A stretch of 64,000 bases of DNA, from the NCBI GenBank assembly GCA_049724395.1, contig JAUGWO010000104.1:87916-151915 (forward strand). The letters are read 5' to 3'. Shown one piece after another: positions 9,220-20,428 of the stretch (position 1 is the stretch's first letter; every line of letters starts with the position of its first letter). Made by a program: the position numbers and the translations under genes. Origin of the DNA: Spongospora subterranea f. sp. subterranea (taxonomy: Eukaryota; Endomyxa: Phytomyxea; Phytomyxea; Plasmodiophorida). The notes below the pieces were generated by a model, which saw only the letters and a program-made list of their open reading frames with translations, did not search any database and was not told the DNA's origin.

Positions 9220-11485
9220 TTCGCTTGTACTTCATATCCTTTCTTGTATATCCCTAGATACATCTCCTACACATTTCCTACTTCATAATCAGGTCGTGTT
9301 TGCAATTATTGTCAGTTCCCCGTATATCGCTGTTGTTGCAACTGTCATGCCCGATGATCTATATTGCTCCACCTCGATCAGTGTTCCGACTCCCCCTTTC
9401 TAATTCCTGTCTGATTCAGAACAGGTCGGTCCATTGACGACTCGCCAACTCTGGTCAATTTTCATATTTCTTCCCATCTTGGCGTTAGCCACGAGTGAAG
9501 CGGATCTGAACGACCACTGGATGACCAAAACTCGTGTGTATCTGGAGCGATTACAGACGCTCAGAAGTTCAAGCCGTTGCAGCAGCGATGGTTCCGTCGT
9601 ACAGAGCCTGAGCGACAGGAGAATATCAGGCCTGAGCGACTTTAAAAAAAGGATGGCGAATTGTACATGGTCGAGGCCGTCTTCAAGTTTGGCTACGGGA
9701 AGTATCGGCCATGTGCTGGCGCCGATCTCTCGGAAAGAATGAATGGACAGCTTGTTAATATTTTTGATCCATGCCTGTGCGATGATCGAATCGCTGATCA
9801 ATGGCACCGGTAGCAGACGCGTGCCACAGTATCACCCAGCACAATCCTGTCGCACCAAGTTCGAATGTCGTGGCCTATCATGTGTCTATTGTGCTGGGGT
9901 CATACTGTGGCACAATTCTGCCAACGGTGCCATCAATCAGCGATTCGATCAAATTGTTGTATGTCGCCTGAATTGAACTCAGGAATAGGGTCGGCGCTTT
10001 GGCTGCAATTCAGCAAGGCCTTCAACATGAAATGGTCTTGATTCAAACCTGCTCACGCATTCATTGAGTACTTTCGCTTGCTTGTTGGATTGTGTAAATG
10101 ATCTCTTTCTGTTAGTAACCAAGCCAGATCTGCATTTTCGCCACATAAATTCTCATACTTTTGAGCTGCGATTGTGGATTTCCGAAACAGTGAGTATTGG
10201 AGTCCGGACAGCTGGAACAGCAGACCTCTTCCAGCCTGCACTTGTTAGATTTGACAACTGTATTGAATCGACGACATCAAATGGGGCAAAACAGTCACGA
10301 GCCAATATGAAAAGAATGGCTCAAAAGTATCGAACCCGTGCGCGCCCTGAGGCTGGAGGTCGTTAGCTTTCGTCAAATGGAACAATTCGACAATTTTTTT
10401 TTCGCCTTTGAAAAACAGCCCGCTTTCAAATTTGGCGTTATGGTAAAAGGTGTACAGTTAGAAAAATATACACCAAATGAAAGATCGCGACGAGCCAGTT
10501 CCAATGAGCCAAAAATCGACTTCTGAACAGCTTTATTCCAGAGATATAACATGAAGAAGTTCGCTCTGCAATAAAGTCGCTGATCGTTGATCGTGGGCAT
10601 TTCGTGATCCGATTGGAAGCGGATTTGTCATAGTTCAAGGACTAGTTTTGAAATTTATGTAGACGCTAATCGTGCAACACGACGCTCGTTCTTCTCCTCA
10701 AGCTCCAAACGCAGTTCATCGACGGCAATCGAGTCGGGGAGACGTCGATGTGATCGATACTTACGCGTTTGCGAAATCAGACAATCGCCCTGTCAGGCCC
10801 CGTTCTCCCGAACCTTGCGTGCCCAGTAATAAGCTACTCGACATCTGCATCATCTGGAGGACGGTCGATCACAAGGTCAGAGACAAATGCCCGTTTTGCA
10901 AACGAGTTAGATCGTTGGCTGGACCACACCCCGATCAACCAGACTCAAACCAGTCGAGAGGTGTTGTTTATGGTTCGATGTCAACATGACACTTTACCCG
11001 CCAATCCAGCTCGTTGGTCCCTAGCGAATGTGCATTTTCTCGAGCAGGTACGACAGTTAGGATTCGCAGAGATCACCTTGGGGACGATGCTGTTCAAGCA
11101 ATTTCGGAACTACAGTCTTTTCTCGAGTTCAACCGATCATTCATTCAAACGCTCGTGAAAAAATCACATCAAATTTCTCATTAACAAATTGAGGAGCGAA
11201 TAGAGTTGGCGGGGATTCTAGCCGATTTGAAACCGGTTTCTAACCGGTTTGCGTCGGTTTGGAAACCGGCGTCATTTCCTGTCAACCGATTGAGCCGGTT
11301 TGAAACCGTTGACAATCCTACGAGTCCTATTTCCAATGAATGTGTTCACTTCTCTCATTGTGTTTTAACTGTTGTTAGACAGGTAAAGAGAGGACCAAGA
11401 CCGTCTCTTGTTTTATTTACCGAATCGGGGCTTTGATAATTGGAGATAATTGTGTACAGCATCTTGGGGCGAATGGAGCAAATTT
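9220..11485. other. Intergenic region with weak coding fragments
   Basis: About 9434-9742 (plus) reads as a hydrophobic leader (LWSIFIFLPILALATSEAD) followed by a polar segment. It lacks an upstream ATG and could be an exon. About 10672-11158 (plus) has two overlapping frames of 105-129 codons with no recognised domain. A strong foldback lies at 9784-9950. At about 11220-11310 the motif AACCGGTTT and variants recurs several times on both strands. I support no complete gene here. Confidence 0.35.
9784..9950. repeat. Foldback (inverted repeat) with 62-63-base arms and a 42-base loop
   Basis: Bases 9784-9845 (starting GATCGAATCGCTGATCAATG) match the reverse complement of 9888-9950 at roughly 85-90 percent of positions; the loop is 9846-9887. 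Both arms include GTGCCACAGTAT and its complement. A transcript of either strand would fold into a long, slightly bulged hairpin. No TIR-type target duplication is obvious. Confidence 0.9.
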
Positions 11486-12829
11486 TTAAAGGCGATCCCA
11501 CGATGAGTTTGAGTCGGAGCAGAACTTGTCACTTCCCTCATAATCGTCGGCGACGTCTTCCTCGTCGTCGTCGTCGTTCTCAGCCGAGCTGACTTTGCAG
11601 CTGCTGTCGTTGGAATCGCCGTTAGCGATGCCCCAAGGAAAGTACATCAACGGCTGTCGATCTGGACTGGGGTCCTTCCAACAAAGGCCTTGGCTGGTCC
11701 CCGGTTCCAACCAATCGGGCCCTTGATTCACCCAGCCATCAGTGTGAAATTCAGTTAGCGACTTCGCGCCCGTCGGCGCCGGTGGCCGATCGTTCTCAAA
11801 CCTAATGGAGCGCACATGGAACCCGACGCTCTCCGTCAGGTCGTTGATCTGCTGCAGAAATGCCATCCCTTCAACGACGCCTCTGTCCAACGGCTCGCCC
11901 AGATCCCAAAGTGCTCCGCTGATGATCGCGTACAATTCGCGCCCGGGATTCCCAGCTCCAGCCTTAACGAACGGCCTGAACTTGACGATCTCTCCCGATA
12001 CGAACAGGCCGGCGATCGGTGTCTGAACTAGCGACGTGAATCTCCCAATCGGAATATCGGTTGTTTCCACGTCGCTGTCCGGCCTCATTTCCAGTTTCAC
12101 CGTCTTAAACGTCTCGTCCGAATACATTTCGTAACTGCCCGATCGGAAGAACTTCAGGCGTCCGTCAACGTTCAGACAGCGCAAGAACCCGGCCGGGACT
12201 GAAAATACACTGCGCTGATGATCGCCATCGGCCACTCTTCTGACTTCCAATGGCGTAATATCTGGCGCCGCGTCGGAGATCGGCTTTTGGCGCACGACCC
12301 AACTCGGGTACAGCGACGAATTCCAAAACACGAACGACGCGACCATGAAGATATCCGAAATCACTCCGAACATGAACAATTGAGTGACAATCGGGAGGAT
12401 GATCGAGAGTAAGAACGACTTGTTCCATGACGAATCCGAGTTTGGTGGTGGACAAAGAATACCAATTGTGAAATGGGAAACGGTGAAGCTGGTGACGATT
12501 AAGGGTAGCTTGAGCCACATCTCAGGCAGAATGGCGTCGAAAACGGTACAGATCCAGTTGAAGTAGGCGGCGAGGGCGATGGCGATAATGGACTTGGCCT
12601 GGACCTGGTGATTTGATAGAATGGATTGAACGAGGGCGAAGGAGGCGATGGAAGAGTAGGTTAGAACCAGAGCCATGTTCCATATTGGATCGAGCCAACG
12701 AGCGGCCAGACGAAGGGCGCTATTGGTCAGGACGAAGACCAACGGGAGGAACCTCGCCTCCCATTTCATGTTCAGCAACATCGTCAAGAATGCCGTTTCA
12801 GGATTATGATGATCTGGGGAATGATTCAC
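11486..12829 (-). CDS. Multi-pass membrane protein with acidic C-terminal tail, 447 residues, unknown
   Basis: This is a single 447-codon frame. The N-terminal 190 residues hold about six hydrophobic spans: around 28-44, 49-70, 79-100, 107-126, 138-156 and 158-172. The remaining 250 residues are soluble, with beta-like alternation and conserved-looking tryptophan- and proline-rich parts (DGWVNQGPDWLEPGTSQGL). The extreme C terminus is strongly acidic (ENDDDDEEDVADDYEGSDK) and is followed by a serine-rich end. I do not recognise the family. The long frame, segregated membrane and soluble halves and GC-rich codon use make it a convincing gene. It needs no intron. Confidence 0.8.
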   Translation of the reverse strand: MNHSPDHHNPETAFLTMLLNMKWEARFLPLVFVLTNSALRLAARWLDPIWNMALVLTYSSIASFALVQSILSNHQVQAKSIIAIALAAYFNWICTVFDAILPEMWLKLPLIVTSFTVSHFTIGILCPPPNSDSSWNKSFLLSIILPIVTQLFMFGVISDIFMVASFVFWNSSLYPSWVVRQKPISDAAPDITPLEVRRVADGDHQRSVFSVPAGFLRCLNVDGRLKFFRSGSYEMYSDETFKTVKLEMRPDSDVETTDIPIGRFTSLVQTPIAGLFVSGEIVKFRPFVKAGAGNPGRELYAIISGALWDLGEPLDRGVVEGMAFLQQINDLTESVGFHVRSIRFENDRPPAPTGAKSLTEFHTDGWVNQGPDWLEPGTSQGLCWKDPSPDRQPLMYFPWGIANGDSNDSSCKVSSAENDDDDEEDVADDYEGSDKFCSDSNSSWDRL

Positions 12830-14010
12830 GGGATGCGCGGCCGATCACCACCAACCAATTTATGGCGACGGCGGCCGATCTGGATTCGGTCGGTAATCAA
12901 TTGATGGTTCACCGGTTAATGGCTGGTGATCTCTCTAATAATATAACACACATAATTCGACACTCGTCCATTGTCGTAAATTATCTCGGACACGAACTCA
13001 ACGAGAATGTGTGTTCTTGATTGGAATTAAATTGGTCATTTCCACAGATTGTCGTAGTGCCGGTTCAATATCTGGGCCAGTACATCAATACTGGAATCGA
13101 TAGTTTCAGGGACGTGTTTGAAAGGCGATTATTGGTATTTATGGCGTATCTGTTATCGACAAAAATTATTTCCTTCTCACAGAAGATCTTCATTGCAACG
13201 CCGTAATTCGTATTATTTGATATTCCAAATTCTCTGGATCAATTGGGCAATCGGGGTCTGTTTTGTTGAGCTCCCTGAGGTTCAAACCAATCCATAGGAG
13301 CATTATCAACGGATCGCTATGACAATGCTCAAAAGATATGTTCTGCTTCAACTGCACAGTCTAACCAATATAAATCCTAAGCGACCCAAAAGAAATAGAG
13401 ATCGCAAACACAGGTTGATCATCAAAATAAATCAGGGGTTGGGTTTTGCGCCATCTTGCCCAATTATCAACCCAACGAACATAAACTGTACAGTTGACCG
13501 TTTTGGTTCTCTCCTGAACAGGGTTTGCGGAAGTATTCATGTCAATGGATGTGATTGAGGGCCGACACTTCACTCAGTCCTGCTGGACGAGGAGGAGAAG
13601 ACTTTAGAAAAAACATCGTGTTGAAATTGACAGAGATGCACCGATTACAGGTTATTTCCTCACGAATTTCGCGAATAAACGGTCCGACACTGGAAAGAAA
13701 AAAATCCAAAAACTGTTTATTGATATTTGGCCGATTCCGGTCTTATACCACAACGAAATTCCAACAAAACATCAACACTTGCACTTTCATAGAGTGAAAC
13801 AAGTGAATTGATTACTCGTTTTAGGTCGATTCGATGTCAATCATGGATTGAAATGCAGTTAGCGACGCAACCCCTTATAGGGTTCCAGAGTACAGTGAAG
13901 GTGGCGACACCGTTTGGCCATCACTACCACTCTAAACATGCCCCGGGGCCGGTTACCACCTGGACCAAAACCCAACTGATTGAGTCGAGGGGCGACGATA
14001 ATCGGCCACG
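12830..14010. other. Intergenic region between divergent genes
   Basis: This is the shared upstream region of the minus-strand membrane-protein gene (start 12829) and the plus-strand PTPA gene (start 14011). Several short frames of 60-135 codons overlap one another on both strands without any recognisable domain. I see nothing else that I can support. Confidence 0.5.
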
Positions 14011-15595
14011 ATGGTGGCGGGATTCCTGGTCCCGCGAAAACGGATTATCTCCAGCCAGCATCTGGACGAGTTCCTGTCATCGCAGACCTATGCCGATTTC
14101 ATCACCTATATCGAACGCCTGAACCAATCCGTGATTGGGCTGCCGATCCCGCCCGAGCACGATCAAGATAAGGAATTATCGAAGGTAGGGACAGGCAGGA
14201 CTTCACATTTCCTTCACAATTTCATGCCCGACTTTTCCCGTTTTCTCGTCACCATATTTGATGAATCGTATGTTGATATAAAATCATTGCTCCGAATTAT
14301 TCAACTTAGTATATTTCGCACTCATTTAACGTGTAAAACTTTCCCAATTTCTTTATGGAAAGTCAAATTTGTTCGTCGACGATGATAATAACCGTGAACC
14401 AATCTTAATCTGAGGCATTTTCATCAAAGTTTCAATCTTCTCAGAAGTTTCTCAGCCGTTTTCGAATGTTCGTAGTCCCTTTCAAGCACGACTTCAGGAG
14501 CAAAATCGCTAGATGTTAATTTCAGCAATGTTGAGTTTAGGCGGTGCATCAGCTTTTGTCACTATTAAACACATTGCTGCAATGGGTGGATTTAATTCCG
14601 GCGGAAGACAACGCCGTGTCCCGATTCGGCAACCCAGCGTTTCGCGAGTTCTACGATCGCGTTGCCTCATCCTTGGATTTATTATTGGAGAATTTCGTAT
14701 CGCCGCCGGAGGCAATTCCTGAAGTGGGACGCTATCTTCAGGAATGTTTTGGCGATCGGCAACGCATCGATTACGGCACTGGGCACGAGGCGAATTTTCT
14801 GGCGTTTCTGTATTGTTTGGATACGCTCGGCGTGTTGACCAAAGGCGACGACGCCGACGTAACGCTTTTGGTGTTCGTCCGGTACATGAAACTGATGCGC
14901 GCTTTGCAATTCAAATATTGGCTTGAACCTGCCGGCTCTCATGGTGTTTGGGGTCTTGATGATTATCATTTCTTGCCGTTTCTATTCGGCTCTTCGCAAC
15001 TTATCGGTACTATATCTGTATGTTGTTAGGTTTTTGAGTCTTTGTTGAAAAGAGTATCCCAAGGTTTATTTGTATTCTTTTCAATGGGTGTGCCCCGACT
15101 GTATTATGCCATAAGCTCACTAGGTTTCATCATCATCGAAACCTCGATTTCGCACATTTCCTCAAAGTTTGAAATCAGATTCTGAACGTGTTCACAGGCC
15201 ATAGGTTTCTTCGTCCGCGGGCAATTAGAGATAAGGAGATTGTCTCGCAGATGGCTCCGCAGTACTTGTACTTTGCCTGCATCGATTTCATCAACACCGT
15301 CAAGACGTCGGTCTCTCTCCGGTGGCATTCGCCCATGCTTGACGATATTTCCGCCGTAAAGACATGGGATAAGGTCAACTCTGGTATGTTCAAGATGTAC
15401 AAGGCCGAGGTCATGGCGAAGCTCCCCATCATGCAGCATTTCCTGTTTGGTCGTCTGATCAAGTTCGACGGCGGGGCCGAGCACACATCTCAAGACGCGT
15501 GCTGCGTTTCGACACAGTTTCCTACCTGTTGCGGGATCCCTGTTCCTAGTGCCATGAGCGCCACATCTAGAAATCGCCCTCTACCCTTCGACTGA
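14011..15595 (+). CDS. PTPA: Serine/threonine protein phosphatase 2A activator (PTPA), 3 exons
   Basis: PTPA is a peptidyl-prolyl isomerase-like chaperone that loads metal into and activates the PP2A catalytic subunit. The exons are 14011-14184, 14541-15006 and 15198-15595, which join in frame to 345 residues, close to the usual 320-360. Exon 1 has the N-terminal motif FLVPRKR and QTYADFITYI. Exon 2 holds the family core: ALLNTL-like SLLNTLLQWVD, RFGNPAFREFYD, the signature RIDYGTGHEANF, and EPAGSHGVWGLDDYHFLPF then GSSQLIG. Exon 3 continues with VSLRWHSPML and MFKMYKAEVMAKLPIMQHFLFG. The introns (356 and 191 bases) are longer than in neighbouring genes. The last 30 residues do not match the family and may be lineage-specific. 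It converges on the unknown gene at 15863-17121. Confidence 0.95.
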
Positions 15596-15862
15596 ATTGT
15601 GTTCATTTTCTAAAACTTAAATTATCATTGATAGTACAAATTTTCCCAATTCCGTTTTCAGTTGTAAAGAATCGAAAATTGTAGCTTCATGATGGAAATA
15701 TATAACACAAACAAGTTTTTGTTGCAGTGCACTCTTGTTCCTTCTAAACCTAAGGAGTGACAGTTTCTTTCAACATGATGCTAGGGTTTGTCATAGGTTA
15801 ACTGTGTCATCCCGTGGCCAGATTCCCATCTGATCAGATTTATCTGTTACGATTGATTATGA

Positions 15863-17121
15863 TCAACTTGGCAATTGCTCACCGTTTCGTGCGTTAGCCT
15901 TCGTCAGCATTCGCGTCTCAAAATCGCTCAAATCTCGTCTAGACATCAGCGCGATCCGATGTGACGATTCGGTGTGTCGATGACCTGTTTTATGCACCTC
16001 CTTGATTAACGTCGCTGGCTGTTGCTCCCTGCCTCTAAATTTTTCAGGTTTCAAATCCACATTTTGAAGACGATTTTGCTTTCAAATAAACAACTTACAC
16101 CGGTTGCAATAACGATGAATAAATCTCCTGAGCGTAGGAAAAAGCCGCATTTCGAACCTCGTACGCCTTTCCAAAATATTCCAGGTCATTGCCGACGACC
16201 AGTCCACGATACTCGTCCATGTCGCAGGCAGCCTTCTCGGGATGGTTGCGTCGCTCACGGGGCCGCGCCAACTCTGTCGCCACCTGCAGCTGACGCTGCG
16301 CGGCCCTCGACCGGCATTGCCGCGGCGCCGGAACGATCGACGCACGCGTCACCGAGTCACCCGGACTGCACTGCAGTTGCCGGGAATAGTTCTGCAAGCG
16401 TTGGACACGGAAATGGGCCAGGATCTGATCATGGCGCTCTTTACATCGCCTCTCTTCATGCAAATGCTCGCCGTACTCCCGTCGAAACCTGGCATCTATA
16501 TATTCGATCGCGTCTGTAAATTAATCGTCAACACAGCACTTGTTTTAACCCCGAGGTGTGGCGGTTGTGACCTTGGTTTCTAGATTCGCATGTGGCGTAT
16601 TTCTGCCTACAAGCTGGAATACGCCAGATATTGTTCCAGCTGTTTTCTTTGTTTAGACGATAGAATCGTCGATCTCTTATCGCATGTCTCGGCAGGAAGG
16701 CGACGCTGCTGGACAATCGAAGCGTCTTGGGAACATCGCCAGACAGGCACGACGCTAGATGTCGTTTCGCCGACCGATTCTTTATTCTCCCCACCGTCTG
16801 TGAGCGTTGCAGATTTCGCTCTACAGGGTTTCTTAAATCCTCAACCGGTAGTTTCTTTCTAATCTCCTCTTGTTTTTCATCCTGTCCTTCTGCGTGCTCC
16901 TGTTCTGGAATATCAACTCCTTCTTGCACTAGATCCCTCGGCGTTGATAGTAAAACCTCGCCTTCGCTGATAAGATGCAACTGGCGCTGGATCTTAAGGA
17001 ATCGCTCTTTGTCCCACGACGACAGCACTATCTTATTGTGGCGTATGGACGTGGGAGGATCAGCCGGAGAGTGTCGCGATAGCGGCAGTGCCGTCCCAGG
17101 TCGTCGATTTACCTCCCTCAT
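15863..17121 (-). CDS. Unknown charged protein, 365 residues, 3 exons
   Basis: I join exons 17121-16611, 16513-16099 and 16034-15863 by GT-AG introns of 97 and 64 bases. The second donor is a strong GTAAGT. The three pieces total 1,098 bases and stay in frame. The protein is strongly basic and glutamate-rich. Its first third is disordered-looking. The middle (DARFRREYGEHLHEERRCK, then HDQILAHFRVQRLQNYSRQ) is predicted helical or coiled, and a conserved-looking segment near residue 275 reads GNDLEYFGKAYEV. There is no signal peptide, membrane span or catalytic motif. I do not recognise a family; a cytoskeletal or ciliary protein would fit the composition but is a guess. The start codon is the first ATG after an in-frame stop; an upstream exon cannot be excluded. 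Confidence 0.6.
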
Positions 17122-17369
17122 TTCAAGATATCCTCTGTTTTCGTACCGCGGTCTTCAACCACAGAAAAATCTGTGTTAAATATCTAACAGGTTTCGTAAG
17201 GGATAAACTTCTGTGGTCATCTATCCTGGTCAAACGGTGAAATCGTTTTTGTATATATTAAACGCCTTGCTATCTCTTTGGCAGTAGAACGAACCTTTCG
17301 CCATTGGTTTCACTTTTGAATTTGCTTTCATTTACCGAATTCTGATTCCATAATCGCTGTTTTCGAAAA

Positions 17370-18500
17370 TGCGGCTGAGCACAATTCGGAGCGGCAATGA
17401 TTTTCCAAAAATGGTTAAACTTGCAATTGATATCGATTCGTCACGCGATTCCGATCTATCCTGCATTACACCAATTTCAAGTCATCCCGCGCCCAGAGGT
17501 TTTGTATTCGATTTGTGTATAGGTTAATGTTTTGACCGTGACATCTTGAAAAAATTCACGTTGAGCCCACCACCCGGCTTCTTTGCAGGATAAACATCGA
17601 AGCTGAGTCCCGTCATTGCCACCAAATTGGCAAACAAACCTCGATGATGAACTACTCTCCCTCTTTCTCTCCTCGGTGCTTTGCAGCGCAGCCATGGGCA
17701 AATTCAAGCTAATGTTACCAGTCAGAAGAACAGCCAAAACTGATAATGAGGCTTGTTCGATTGGATGCATTACCCAGATCAAGAACGTGGTGTCTGACAG
17801 CGACAGCACTCTTCGATCCATTTCTATTCCTTGCTGGTACAGCTAACCGCAACGAGCTCTAATAAAACCTGAACTACTCCCTAGGCTGTGGGTTGACGAT
17901 ATTGGGTTTGACCATTCACGTATCTGGACCTGGTATTATGTTGACCCCTTTACATGCGGTCCTAATGTGGGTCAATGTCGCCGTCATCTTTCCGCATCGC
18001 TCGTTGTCGTCTCCAGATGCAACCACTTCAAAGCGTCCCGGTATTCCGGACACCGAAGCGTCTGGATATCGCTCTATTTCACAATGCTAATCGTTTCGCT
18101 GATAGTTCACGGTACCACTGACACTTTCGTATTCGATTGGGTGTCTGATTGCCCCTAGCTCTTCTTGTTGTTCTCCTGGTCGACTTCAACCGCAATGTCC
18201 GCGATATAAATTTAACAATCTCTGATGAGAAGGTGTTGAATATCTTGAAGATCTGGCACAGAGACCCGACCTTCAATTCTATTCCAATTGCTGTGGGCTG
18301 AAAATTGCAGCAGCGGGAAGCAGGCGTATTTAACACCATTGACCACTGAGATACGAAACAAGGAAAACTTTTTATCGAATTGATATCGCTGACAGTTTGG
18401 GTGTTGCTCGCCGTTTTCGTCGTCATTCTGCAGCTAATGCTTCCCTCTCGTTATTTTGCAGAAAATTTCGAGGCTGTGGCGGAAAACTATCCGACCTCAC
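17370..18500 (+). other. Possible multi-exon membrane-protein gene, structure unresolved
   Basis: Several plus-strand open stretches look coding but do not join in one unambiguous way. One begins with ATG near 17370 (MRLSTIRSGNDFPKMV). Others lie at 17694-17845, at about 17884-18158 (containing SVWISLYFTMLIVSLIVHG, a membrane-span candidate), and at about 18255-18310. The last reads DLAQRPDLQFYSNCCGL, which resembles the CCG motif of the large tetraspanin loop. A final stretch at about 18375-18480 reads ISLTVWVLLAVFVVILQLML, a last membrane span followed by a short tail and stop. The order span, CCG, span would suit a tetraspanin-like protein. I hold this loosely, because the first two spans are not clear. 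A minus-strand frame at 17477-17821 competes with the 5' part. Confidence 0.3.
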
Positions 18501-18539
18501 GTCGATCCCCATGAAAATGTTTGGAATAAATGTATTTTT

Positions 18540-19242
18540 TCAGTTTTTCTTCTGGTCCTTCAAATGCGGATACCAGTTGAGAACGATTTTCTCCAGCCTT
18601 TTATAAGTCTCGTCCAGGTCGTCATTCACCAAGCGTTCGTCGAAAAAACCGGCGGTCTTCCCAACATCCAATTCGCCAATCGCATTTTTCAGGCGAAGAT
18701 TCAAGGAGTCATCCGATTCAGAAGCTCGGCCAAGCAGCCGCTCCCTGAGAACGTCCACGCTGGGAGGGCTGATGAACAGAAACCTCGCCTTCAATCCGGC
18801 ATCATGGACCTGTTTGGCGCCTTGAACATCAATCTCCAACACACAAATTTTGTTTGCTTTCTGAACTGCCAAGACAGACGCCAGCGATGACCCATACATG
18901 TTCGAATGAACCTGGCAACAAATTAGCGATGTGACAAGTGGGAGTGGTCGTGGACTTGTACAAGAGCATGTTCCAGAAACTGCTTGTTGGAGATCATTTC
19001 TTCCATCTTTTCACGAGGGACGAAATGGTATGAGACGCCATCGACCTCGCCCTGGACAACAGGAATCAGAATATAAATTTTGCATGAGATAATCCGTGAA
19101 TGATAACCGATCTAGGAAGTCGTGTCGTATGAGAAACGCAGAACCCGAAAGAATCGGGAAACTTGTGCAGAAGCTTTTTGATGAGACTGCCTTTCCCGAC
19201 ACCACTCGGTCCGACGACAACGAGCGGGCGAAAGCCAGACAT
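18540..19242 (-). CDS. GUK1: Guanylate kinase, 3 exons, 198 residues
   Basis: The enzyme phosphorylates GMP to GDP with ATP in the cytosol. The exons are 19242-19108, 19051-18962 and 18911-18540, with introns of 56 and 50 bases; together they give exactly 198 residues, as in animal GUK1. Residues 2-18 carry the P-loop ([16 protein letters not shown]). The GMP-binding region follows ([19 protein letters not shown], then [17 protein letters not shown]). Next come [13 protein letters not shown] and the lid helix with RLLGR. The second donor has two possible GT sites seven bases apart; the one chosen restores the family spacing between EHA and MYGSS. It is convergent with the possible gene upstream on the plus strand. 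Confidence 0.96.
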
Positions 19243-20428
19243 GAACGAGTGAAGTACTGATATGGTTTAGGATTGTTTGGGCCCTCAGACAATGGAATTT
19301 TATTTGATCAGCGTCCGGTTGACCGATCCTACAAGCCGGCACAGACCGTCGGCGGTTATGACGTCCAGGGCCAGTGAGACAGCCTGTGCCGGTGTGCCCG
19401 GCCGAAAACCCTTGCAACTCTCGCCTGTGTATGTTGCGGACTCGATGACGGATCAGCGGATGATTACCCATTAACAGACAACTGGAGGGGCCGGCCCACC
19501 CCACACACTCATCCGAGGTTGAGGACTTGAGGGTCGAGATGATTACTCATCAACAGGGGGGACCTCCCACACTAGTACACTCATTCAAGGATGAGACCCA
19601 TTAACAGGCGTGCCGGACTACCTACCCATCACTATCACACCATTCAAGGACAAGAGGAGGCCCAACCACCCACACTATCGTCAGGAAAAGCAGGTTAGGC
19701 GAGACCCATTAACAGGCGGCCGGACTTTCAATGAACTGTGAAGGCTATACGGATCAGTGGGGATCACCCATCAAAAGGCCTGCCCGGACGAGGGTCATCG
19801 AACAATAAAGAACACGAGCCACTGTTAAAATGTGAATAACATGGAGTGAGATGGGGAGGGCAATAAAACATCTTGTATAACAACATCGTCAATCGTCAAA
19901 ATGGTCCTCATTAATCAATGAAGATATCTTGATCAAAATAACGGAAGCTAAACGTATTCGCTTGTGCAATCAACGGTGACATGTGTTAGATTTATTCAAA
20001 AACCAAGTGATACAAAAACGATGATGTAAGGACTTGCCGAAGAAGATGGCGGGAGCTTCAAACGGACCTTGCAGGCGACGTAACCACGCGTACTACAGTG
20101 CAACAGCGATTGCAGCGCCGACATGACAGTGTATGAGGAGTTGACTGTGGACAGTGCCGACGCCGGTTTCAATGGACGGCGTTGACCAATGGACAGAGCA
20201 CTGACAGTCCTCACTAATGTGATAAACGGACGTGACTTGGCTTGGCACTACCTGGTAGCCCACATTTGAAAGAGCCAATAATAGCGCCATGGACAGCAAA
20301 GCGGCTCGGTAAATATAAATCTGGCGCAGTTTCGTCCCTGGAGTCCGATACTCGTTTCAGGTCAAGTTTCTTATTTCCGCCAACCTTGGCCAACGTGATC
20401 CTAGTCGCCGGCGCCTTGCTGCATTGAT
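19243..20428. other. Intergenic region with degenerate tandem repeats
   Basis: This region lies between the guanylate kinase start and the zinc-finger start, two divergent genes. Its first half contains diverged copies of a roughly 50-110-base unit sharing ACCCATTAACAGGCG followed by GCCGG (see the separate repeat entry). The second half has only short overlapping frames. Confidence 0.5.
19459..19790. repeat. Degenerate repeat cluster, about five copies of an ACCCATTAACAGG / GCCGG unit
   Basis: Related blocks start near 19466, 19541, 19596, 19703 and 19768. Each has a form of ACCCATTAACAGGCG and most continue into a GCCGG-like block. Some are followed by a CACTCATTCAAGG-like stretch. Spacing is irregular, so the array is old or the units insert singly. 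Confidence 0.65.

Noticed and set aside
18456-18890. 144-codon plus-strand frame
   Set aside because: It is exactly antisense to the secure third exon of guanylate kinase.
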